Below, piece after piece: positions 54,831-61,267 of a DNA stretch of 64,000 bases. Below the pieces are notes generated by a model that saw nothing but the letters and a program-made list of their open reading frames with translations, was not told the origin of the DNA and made no database searches. The DNA is from an uncultured Ignavibacteriota bacterium (GTDB taxonomy: Bacteria > Bacteroidota > Ignavibacteria > Palsa-1295). The stretch's first letter is position 1; every line of letters starts with the position of its first letter. The DNA lies in assembly GCA_903900335.1 (NCBI GenBank), contig CAIUMP010000008.1, positions 46,732 to 110,731 on the forward strand, written 5' to 3'. The position numbers were made by a program, and so were the translations under genes.

Positions 54831-56306
54831 TTAGGCCACGTTCGCGGAGCTGTTATTTCGCTTCGTTCTCCAGAAATAATAGAACGGCAATCCTGTCAAA
54901 ACCAATGCAAGACCGGTAACGCTCTTCATAAGTGGATGACCGGGTCCCTGCGATGCTTGAATATCCGCAATGAGCGTGATGATAACATACGCAGTCGCAA
55001 AGAGAACGAAGATCGCGGGAACATATGGATACCCCGGCACCCGGAACGGCCGCTCGCGGTCTGGCTCACGCTTGCGGAGGATGAACACGGAGAGTCCCAT
55101 CAGCAGGTAGAGCGTCCAATTGACGAACACGTACATGCTCGTAATGAGATCGAACGAACCCGTAACGAGAAGGCAGATTGACCACGTACCTTGCAGAATA
55201 AGTGCAACATGCGGCGTCTGGAATTTACGGTGAACGTGCGCCGTCTTACTGTAAAAGAGTTGATTGCGCGCCATTGCGTAATAGACACGGGCGTTCGTCA
55301 GCACGCTCGAATTCGTCGTGTCGAATGCAGAGAGCATCAGTATTGCCGCGATAATCCCCGCGCCGCCGGAGCCAACAACGGCGAAGATCATCTGCGATGC
55401 GACGCGGTCACCCGGCGCATTCGCAACGCCATCAATCCCCAGTATATAGAAGTACGCAAGATTGACGACAAGATATAGCAAGATAAAAACGACCGTCCCC
55501 TGAATGATAGCTCGCGGTATTGTCCTCGATGGCTCTCGCACTTCACCCGCAATGTAAGCGACGTTCCCCCAACCATCATACGACCAAAACGCGCCGGACA
55601 TTGCAAGCGCGATCGCACCGATGAGCGACCAACCGGAGATCGTCGAACCAACCATGCTCGGCGCGCTCCAATGCGCAGTTGATCCAACGTTAGATCCGGC
55701 AATGAATGCGACGAGCACGATTGCCGCGATAGCGAAGATCTTCGTTGTCGTTGAAATGCTTTGTAGCGTTCCACCGAGTTTGACACCACGCACATTCAGT
55801 GCGGTTAGGAATACAACGAGACCTACGGCAACCGCTTTACGTCCGAGAAATTGATACGGGAAGATCGCGCCGAGAATGGGGATGTTCCAGGGTGTCGTTT
55901 CGCTAAGCCCGAGCGATTGCAGAGCGTGGGAGAAGTGCGGCAGCGCGATGAAGTGTTCCATGTACTGCGCGAAGAAAAAACTGATTGCCGCGATGGCTCC
56001 GCTGCCGGCGATCATAAAGTTTGCCCAGCCATAGAGGAAGCCCACGCCTTCGCCATAGACTTCGCGGAAATACTCGTAGAGTCCGCCCGTCTTCGGCATT
56101 TGCCCTACGAGTTCGCATTGCGTCAGCGCGCCGAAGAGCGTGAGGATGCCGGTCAGAACCCAGACGCCAAGCAGGTACGGCGCGCTCGGTAGATCGCGCG
56201 CCATTTGCGACGGTGACGAAAAAATACCGGAGCCAACGACCGATCCGATGACGATCGAGGTCGTGGCATAGAGGCCGAGTGCTCGCTTTAAGGGTGTGTT
56301 CGACAT
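54831..56306 (-). CDS. APC-family amino acid permease
   Basis: A 491-residue secondary transporter with about twelve transmembrane segments. The family start is LGLYATTSIVIGSVVGSGIFSSP, the helix-breaking glycine-rich substrate site of APC transporters. The next conserved block, AYFREVYGEGVGFLYGWANFMIAGSGAIA-like, is present as FREVYGEGVGFLYGWANFM. Helix 6 has MSGAFWSYDGWGNVAYIAGEVREPSRTIPRAI. These are signatures of LAT-like/amino acid-polyamine permeases. Substrate is unknown. Complete. Confidence 0.93.
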   Translation of the reverse strand: MSNTPLKRALGLYATTSIVIGSVVGSGIFSSPSQMARDLPSAPYLLGVWVLTGILTLFGALTQCELVGQMPKTGGLYEYFREVYGEGVGFLYGWANFMIAGSGAIAAISFFFAQYMEHFIALPHFSHALQSLGLSETTPWNIPILGAIFPYQFLGRKAVAVGLVVFLTALNVRGVKLGGTLQSISTTTKIFAIAAIVLVAFIAGSNVGSTAHWSAPSMVGSTISGWSLIGAIALAMSGAFWSYDGWGNVAYIAGEVREPSRTIPRAIIQGTVVFILLYLVVNLAYFYILGIDGVANAPGDRVASQMIFAVVGSGGAGIIAAILMLSAFDTTNSSVLTNARVYYAMARNQLFYSKTAHVHRKFQTPHVALILQGTWSICLLVTGSFDLITSMYVFVNWTLYLLMGLSVFILRKREPDRERPFRVPGYPYVPAIFVLFATAYVIITLIADIQASQGPGHPLMKSVTGLALVLTGLPFYYFWRTKRNNSSANVA

Positions 56307-56387
56307 GCATTCCAGGCTATAAGGCGCTGCAATTTACGGATGGAATGGGGGACGGGTTTGAGAGAGGGGCTAAACCAAGAAAACAAC

Positions 56388-56606
56388 CTAGACAGCAACG
56401 TGAGAGTGCACAAACGAGGGTTCGATCTCCAGTCGGTCCAAATCCACAATTTTGCTCGCGTACTGAAAAATGTCGATGCCGACAATGATGCCTTCTGAAT
56501 CAAAATCAAGAACGACGTTCGGAGCCACTTCACGAGCGTCGGATGACGGACGCTCAGAAAGTGAAATGTAAAGCGAATCGGTGTCCTCGTGGTAGCGGAA
56601 TTTCAT
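56388..56606 (-). CDS. DUF2283 protein
   Basis: A 72-residue protein of the DUF2283 family: MKFRYHEDTDSLYISLSERP, then VVLDFDSEGIIVGIDIFQYASKI. Such proteins form a small beta fold and are often found next to the family at 56603; the pair is suspected to be a toxin-antitoxin module. It overlaps the upstream partner by four bases (ATGA). Its last residues differ from the usual length by only a short tail. Confidence 0.85.
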   Translation of the reverse strand: MKFRYHEDTDSLYISLSERPSSDAREVAPNVVLDFDSEGIIVGIDIFQYASKIVDLDRLEIEPSFVHSHVAV

Positions 56607-56845
56607 AGCATCTTTTGTGGCTTAAAACTTCGGTCTGGGAATGCGTTCAGAACCGTCTCCCCATCTTCCAATGTAACAACACGTAAGTACTTACCTAATT
56701 CCGGTACAAAGCCCCAAAGTTGAATTCTGCCATCCGGCTGAACTTTGGTGTATTCCGGATTTGCAATGATGAGCTCAATCCAATCGGCCTTTAGAAAGGG
56801 TCGCCGTGGAAACACATCGTTGTCGAAATATCCAGTCGTTTTCAA
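56603..56845 (-). CDS. Small partner protein of DUF2283, putative toxin-antitoxin component
   Basis: An 80-residue basic protein: FPRRPFLKADWIELIIANPEYTKVQPDGRIQLWGFVPELGKYLRVVTLEDGETVLNAFPDRSFKP. The block RIQxWGxxPELGKYLRVVTLEDGETVxNAFPDR is a recurring partner of DUF2283 in many genomes. The fold resembles RelE-like or DUF4258-type toxins in outline, but I cannot confirm family membership. It starts 12 bases after holB's stop and is followed by DUF2283 with a four-base overlap, so order is toxin-like first. Confidence 0.75.
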   Translation of the reverse strand: MKTTGYFDNDVFPRRPFLKADWIELIIANPEYTKVQPDGRIQLWGFVPELGKYLRVVTLEDGETVLNAFPDRSFKPQKML

Positions 56846-56857
56846 ATCCTCTCAGTA

Positions 56858-58003
56858 CTATGCTTGAACCAAGGCCTCCTCCAACTCCATCACCAATTGC
56901 AACATCACCGGCCGCAGCATCAATTGCAGTTTGGTTAGGTGCATGGCTTTGTCAGTGGCGGCAAGGGCGGCAATGATGCCGCGCGGCTCCCCAAAGCGTG
57001 TGACGAATTTCGTGAGGTCTTCCTTCTGATCGAGATTGATGATCTCGCTCTCAGCGTTGGTCGCCATCGCAAGCGCGTCGCGGAGCCAGAGTGTGAGCAG
57101 CGTCAATCGTTGTTCGACGGCCTGCCGCTTTTCGAGGAATTTCCCGCCGCCGCCGCGCGGAAGAAATACATCGATCTGCTTCGCCGCGTTTTGCCGACTT
57201 TTCGAAAGACCCATGCGCAAAAAACTCACTATTTGATTGCGCATTTCTTGCACATCTTCACCAATCATCGCGCGGGCGCGGGAGAAGCTTCCTGCAGCAA
57301 GCCTGGCTAGAAACTCGGCCTGGGCTTGCGGCAATTCTTCACGCTCGACAAGCGCCGTGGCAATCTCATCGACAGAGAGAATATCGAATCGCACATCCTG
57401 GCATCGCGAGAGAATCGTCGGGACAAATCGATTGGCATTCGAGCTGGTAAGGATGATGAGCGTATTAGCGTGCGGCTCCTCGAGCGTTTTGAGGAAAGCG
57501 TTTTGTGCCTGCGTGTTCATCATATCCGCTTCACTGATGATGACCACACGCTTCTTCCCGCCGGAGAGCGTTCGCGAGAGCGCAAGGCGCAATTCGCGTA
57601 TCTGTCCTATTTGAATTGCGGTTGCGCGAGGGATGTCGAGATTGTGATACGGGTCCGCCGACTTCGCCGCTACCTGCTCCTGCACAACTTCCAGTTCGTT
57701 ATCTTTCAGATCGATTTCATCGGAATCGGACGACTCGGATTTCTTCGGTAACGCATAAACGAATGTGACGACCGACGATGTGAATCCCGCAATCGACAGG
57801 CAATTCGCGCACTCGTCGCACGACTCCAATGCCTTCATGGCGGGATTAAGGCAATTGATCGCCTTCGCAACTTCGAGCGCCATTGCGTCCTTGCCCGTTC
57901 CTTCGGGACCGGAAAAAAGATACGCGCCTGGTAGCTTCTCCAGCTCCATGGCATTTAGCAGAATGCGCTTTACACGCGATTGACCGATGACGTTTGACCA
58001 CAT
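56858..58003 (-). CDS. holB: DNA polymerase III delta-prime subunit
   Basis: Part of the clamp loader that places the sliding clamp on DNA. The 381 residues begin with the conserved SNVIGQSRVKRILLNAM, and the P-loop reads GPEGTGKDAMAL. A cysteine-rich site follows (INCLNP, CDECANCLSI), and the sensor/arginine-finger segment is LTSSNANRFVPTILSRCQDVRFD. A linker between 85 and 125 is longer than usual (EIDLKDNELEVVQEQVAAKSADP). Divergent from the HipA-like gene at 58063. Confidence 0.92.
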   Translation of the reverse strand: MWSNVIGQSRVKRILLNAMELEKLPGAYLFSGPEGTGKDAMALEVAKAINCLNPAMKALESCDECANCLSIAGFTSSVVTFVYALPKKSESSDSDEIDLKDNELEVVQEQVAAKSADPYHNLDIPRATAIQIGQIRELRLALSRTLSGGKKRVVIISEADMMNTQAQNAFLKTLEEPHANTLIILTSSNANRFVPTILSRCQDVRFDILSVDEIATALVEREELPQAQAEFLARLAAGSFSRARAMIGEDVQEMRNQIVSFLRMGLSKSRQNAAKQIDVFLPRGGGGKFLEKRQAVEQRLTLLTLWLRDALAMATNAESEIINLDQKEDLTKFVTRFGEPRGIIAALAATDKAMHLTKLQLMLRPVMLQLVMELEEALVQA

Positions 58004-58062
58004 ATCTCGGAAAACGTGAAGCGCAGGGAGACTACTCCCGGTGCTTCACTGTTCCTTGCTTG

Positions 58063-58854
58063 ATGCTCGAAACCCTCCACGCCACCCGATACGTCACCCC
58101 GCTCCGCGAGGGTGGCTCACTGCCTGCGCTTGTCGAGGCGGAGGATGATGGATTGTATGTGCTGAAATTCAGCGGTGCGGGTCAAGGGAAGAGAGCGCTG
58201 ATCGCGGAGTTGATTGGTGGCGAACTTGCGCGCGCACTCGGCTTGCCCGTGCCGCGACTCGCCTTCATGCAACTCGACCCTATCCTCGGTCGCAACGAAC
58301 CGGATTACGAAATCCGCTCACTTATTAATAATAGCGCGGGTCTCAATCTCGCCATGGATTATCTTCCCGGCTCGATCACATTCGATCCAGCGGCGAACAA
58401 AGTTGATCCTGCGCTCGCCTCGGCAATCGTGTGGTTCGATGCGTTCATCACGAATATTGACCGCACCGCGCGAAACACGAATATGCTTGTCTGGCATAAG
58501 AAGCTGTACCTGATCGATCACGGCGCGGCGTTGTTCTTTCATCACAATTGGGCGACAGCTGCGGAGAAGTTTGCGAGTCCGTTTGCGGATGTGAAGAACC
58601 ATGTCCTGCTTCGTTTCGCGGATGATATTGCCGGCGAGAAGATACCGGGTTCGCGAGAGACGCTTCAGAAGATGCTGAGTGAGGAATTGATTCGGAACGT
58701 AGTCGCGCTCATTCCCGATGACTGGTTGGAAGAGCCATCGTTTACGAGCAAAGAGGAGCATCGCGAGGCGTATGTGAATTATCTTCTGCAGCGTCTTGCG
58801 TCGTCACACATTTTTGAAGAGGAGGCGAAGAATGCCAGAGCCAAACTCGTTTGA
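58063..58854 (+). CDS. HipA-like kinase-fold protein
   Basis: A 263-residue protein from the ATG at 58063. The fold is that of HipA-type Ser/Thr kinases reduced to one domain: YVLKFSGAGQGKRALIAELIGGELARALGLPVPRL at the ATP site (Lys in VLKF), then VWFDAFITNIDRTARNTNMLVWHKKLYLIDHGAALFFHH, where D in FDAFITNIDRTARNTN is the catalytic loop and LIDHG resembles the metal-binding DFG-like site. It overlaps the next gene by 23 bases. HipA-like/DUF3037 pairs of this kind recur in genomes; substrate and effect are unknown. Confidence 0.85.
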   Translation: MLETLHATRYVTPLREGGSLPALVEAEDDGLYVLKFSGAGQGKRALIAELIGGELARALGLPVPRLAFMQLDPILGRNEPDYEIRSLINNSAGLNLAMDYLPGSITFDPAANKVDPALASAIVWFDAFITNIDRTARNTNMLVWHKKLYLIDHGAALFFHHNWATAAEKFASPFADVKNHVLLRFADDIAGEKIPGSRETLQKMLSEELIRNVVALIPDDWLEEPSFTSKEEHREAYVNYLLQRLASSHIFEEEAKNARAKLV

Positions 58855-59215
58855 TTACGCGGTGATCCGCGTGGTGCCGCGTGTGGAGCGCTCGGAGTTT
58901 ATCAACGCCGGAGTGATCCTCTTCGCGCGTACGCTGCGCTATCTCGACGCCCGCGTCTTGCTCGACCGCGAACGCCTCCTCTCGCTCTGCCCCAACTCCG
59001 ATGTGGATGAGATCGCACAGCACCTTGTACAAATCCCGAAGATATGCGCGGGAGATAAAACCTCAGGCCCAATAGGCGAGATGCCGCAGCACGAGCGATG
59101 GCATTGGCTGGTCTCTCCAAAGAGCACAATGATTCAGATGTCGGAAGTGCATTCGGGGATTTCAGAGAACCCGGCGGGGGAATTGGAGAGATTGATGAGG
59201 ATGCTGGTGGAGTGA
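58832..59215 (+). CDS. DUF3037 protein, partner of the HipA-like kinase
   Basis: A 127-residue protein from the ATG at 58832; an upstream frame start at 58796 only adds residues encoded antiparallel to the kinase's end. The family core is FDYAVIRVVPRVERSEFINAGVILFARTLRYLDARVLLD, then SLCPNSDVDEIAQHLVQIPKICAGDKTSGPIGEMPQHERWHWLVSPKSTMIQMSEVHSG, the DUF3037 signature. Overlap with the kinase gene by 23 bases implies coupled translation. It may regulate or target the kinase. Confidence 0.87.
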   Translation: MPEPNSFDYAVIRVVPRVERSEFINAGVILFARTLRYLDARVLLDRERLLSLCPNSDVDEIAQHLVQIPKICAGDKTSGPIGEMPQHERWHWLVSPKSTMIQMSEVHSGISENPAGELERLMRMLVE

Positions 59216-59236
59216 TACAAATTTTTATGTCAACTT

Positions 59237-59344
59237 GTCATTGCGAGAAGGCCAAAGGCCGACGAAGCAATCCGTTGTTGAGGAGCGAGTGCTTCTTCGA
59301 CAACGGATTGCTTCGTCACCCCTCCGGGGTTTCCTCGCAATGAC
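59237..59344. repeat. Palindromic intergenic repeat, copy 3 (108 bp)
   Basis: Bounded by GTCATTGCGAG and CTCGCAATGAC, inner pair GAAGCAATCCG / CGGATTGCTTC. It lies between the convergent DUF3037 and pirin genes. Nearly identical in its right half to copy 2 at 34313. Confidence 0.88.
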
Positions 59345-59373
59345 GTAATACCCAAGTTGCCAGTGGTGGATGC

Positions 59374-60237
59374 TTACGCCAACTTCCCCGCATTGTAATC
59401 ATCGAACGCCTGAAAGACCTCATCCCGCGTATTCATCACAAACGGCCCATAGCGCGCAACCGGCTCGTTGATCGGCTTGCCACCGAGGACGAGTAGCTTC
59501 GCGGGCTGATTCGAAATATTAGAGAATCGAATCGTTGTACCCTCATCCAGAATGGCGAGATTCCCGGCGGTCAGTGTCTGCCCATCGTCCCCAACGATTA
59601 CCGCGCCCTCATACACATAGAGCATCATGTTGTTCTCCATCGGCACGTCGAGAGCGACATCGCCACGCGGTTGAACGACATAATCCAAATAAATAATAGG
59701 CCAGGTTGTGTTGATGGGGCCGACAGCACCATGTGCACTGCCGCCCAGCACTTTGACGGAGTAGACATTCTCTATACTCTCGATAACCGGAATCGAAGCC
59801 GCAGTAATGCGTTGAGATTGTGGAGCGATCAGCTTCTTCTCGCGCGGAAGATTCACCCAGATCTGGAAACCACGCATCTTTCCGCCATGGATCTTCGCAT
59901 CCTCGGTTGGTCCGCCGCCGTGGATGATACCGCGGCCTGCGGTCGTCCACTCGACATCACCCGTGCGGAAAATATCGGAGAAGCCGGTGGAGTCGTGCGA
60001 TTCCATTTCGCCTTCGAGGACGTAGGTGAGCGTCTCGAAACCGCGATGCGGATGATCGGGAAGCCCGCCTTCTTCGCCAGCTTTGTACTCGATCGGTCCA
60101 GCTTCATCGAGCAGGAGGAAGGGATCGACGTGATCGAGCCCCCGCGTGGGGAATGGCCGCCGGACTTGAAATCCGCCGCCCTCGATGGTGATCTGGCCTT
60201 CGACGATTCGGGTGATGTTGCGTATTTGGCTTTGCAT
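59374..60237 (-). CDS. Pirin family protein
   Basis: A 287-residue bicupin of the pirin family. The N-terminal cupin has the metal site DHPHRGFETLTYVLEGEMESHDSTG and GRGIIHGGGP; H at the conserved HPHRGFE motif and the later E and H bind iron. The block PFLLLDEAGPIEYKAGEEGGLPDHPHRGFE is characteristic. The second cupin has YVYEGAVIVGDDGQTLTAGNLAILDEGTTIRFS. Some pirins are quercetin 2,3-dioxygenases, others are redox sensors. Role here is unknown. Confidence 0.93.
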   Translation of the reverse strand: MQSQIRNITRIVEGQITIEGGGFQVRRPFPTRGLDHVDPFLLLDEAGPIEYKAGEEGGLPDHPHRGFETLTYVLEGEMESHDSTGFSDIFRTGDVEWTTAGRGIIHGGGPTEDAKIHGGKMRGFQIWVNLPREKKLIAPQSQRITAASIPVIESIENVYSVKVLGGSAHGAVGPINTTWPIIYLDYVVQPRGDVALDVPMENNMMLYVYEGAVIVGDDGQTLTAGNLAILDEGTTIRFSNISNQPAKLLVLGGKPINEPVARYGPFVMNTRDEVFQAFDDYNAGKLA

Positions 60238-60353
60238 AGTAATCGTGCACGAATTGTTAACTTACGTTCGATAACGTAGAACGACGCGGGATGATGTTTG
60301 TTTCAACAGGCAATTGTGTGGTTGTACCGAGCGCCAAATATTGAGCGGAGTAG

Positions 60354-60373
60354 GTCGAGCGTCCTCGCTCGAC
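60354..60373. repeat. REP-like hairpin
   Basis: GTCGAGCG-TCCT-CGCTCGAC, perfect 8-bp arms, followed by ACCCAGGTG. This sort of hairpin is a repeat seen dispersed in many bacterial genomes. It lies in the 245-bp gap between the pirin gene and the toxin gene. Nothing else was seen there. Confidence 0.55.
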
Positions 60374-60482
60374 ACCCAGGTGTTCGAACTGGAGGTAATC
60401 TTGCACAGCGTAGATTGACACACGGGTGAGGATCATTTCGAAATTCTAAGCGAAGCTATTGGCATGTCGTAATTTCGCAGCA

Positions 60483-60806
60483 ATGGGACCATCACCAACA
60501 TTCACGCTCCAGTATTATTCCGCGAAGAACGGAAGGGATTATTACCGCGAATTTCTCAACACCCTTGATCCCATCACTAGTCTTCAGGTGCAGGCAAACG
60601 TGACGAAGTTAGCAGTAGGTATAGGGAAGGTGAAAAGCTTGGATAATAAGTTGTGGGAGCTTAAGGTGAAAGTGGGGCCGGGATACAGGGTGTACTTCAC
60701 CCGACGGGGAAACGAGATCGTCCTGGTTCTCGCTGGTTCCGACAAAGGTACGCAAGAGCGAACTATTGCGCTGGCAAAGCGGCTTTTAAAGGAGATCGAC
60801 GGGTAG
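60483..60806 (+). CDS. RelE/HigB-type toxin (Gp49-like family)
   Basis: A 107-residue protein from the ATG at 60483. It matches the phage-derived Gp49-like/HigB toxin family: RDYYREFLNTLDPITSLQVQANVTKLAVG, then KLWELKVKVGPGYRVYFTRRGNEIVLVLAGSDKGTQERTIALAKRLLKE. Family members cleave mRNA on the ribosome. The core LWELKVxxGPGYRVYFxxxGxxIVLLLxGGDKxTQxxDIxxAxxL is complete here. The downstream neighbour is its expected antitoxin, which appears damaged. Confidence 0.88.
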   Translation: MGPSPTFTLQYYSAKNGRDYYREFLNTLDPITSLQVQANVTKLAVGIGKVKSLDNKLWELKVKVGPGYRVYFTRRGNEIVLVLAGSDKGTQERTIALAKRLLKEIDG

Positions 60807-60827
60807 CAACGAGAAGTCGAAAACATT

Positions 60828-61082
60828 ATGGCTTTCAAATCACACGACCAATTTATGAGGGAGTATCTCGCGGATCCAGAAATGGCTGCCGCGTATCTCA
60901 ACGTCTGTATCGAGGATGGCAACCCGTGGCTCATCGCTGATGCATTCCGCACGGTGGAGAACATCCATGGCTCGAAACGAAAATTCCGCGTCGAGTATAA
61001 GCGATTGCCGATTCGTGCCTCGCGTCCTAAACCCATCATGAAAACCGCACCCACAAAACGATCTCGAAGAGTTGCAGCATGA
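60828..61082 (+). pseudogene. Damaged HigA-like antitoxin gene
   Basis: The first about 40 residues match addiction-module antidote proteins that accompany Gp49-like toxins: HDQFMREYLADPEMAAAYLNVCIEDG, then IADAFRTVENIHG. The helix-turn-helix that should follow is missing; instead the frame reads an arginine/lysine-rich stretch (KRKFRVEYKRLPIRASR ... TKRSRRVAA). In the next frames the DNA still spells short antitoxin-like pieces (MARNENSASSIS after the HG, and THKTISK further down), which points to one or two indels. The toxin upstream looks whole. If the truncated product is stable it may still bind the toxin; this is inference. The gene ends 32 bases before a REP-like element. Confidence 0.55.
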
Positions 61083-61114
61083 TAGTGCGGGTAGGCTGAG
61101 CGTCCCAAGAGACA

Positions 61115-61213
61115 GTCCCAGCGGGACGACATATCTGTAGCCCCGGGTGTAGCGCAGCGGAACCCGGGGTTGGTAGTTTGTTTAGCAGCGAGAGTCCCGT
61201 AAGGACGGCATAT
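61115..61213. repeat. REP-like element with a central hairpin
   Basis: CCCCGGGT (61141-61148) and ACCCGGGG (61162-61169) form a strong stem. Related flanks occur on each side: GTCCCAGCGGGACGACATAT at 61115-61134 and GTCCCGTAAGGACGGCATAT at 61194-61213, 20 bases each with 15 identical positions. Repeats of this kind are dispersed in many genomes. It lies just after the damaged antitoxin. Confidence 0.65.
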
Positions 61214-61267
61214 TCCCCCTGAACATCGCCGCAACCTCTCCACCAATCCTCTCGTTCGAAACGTCCT

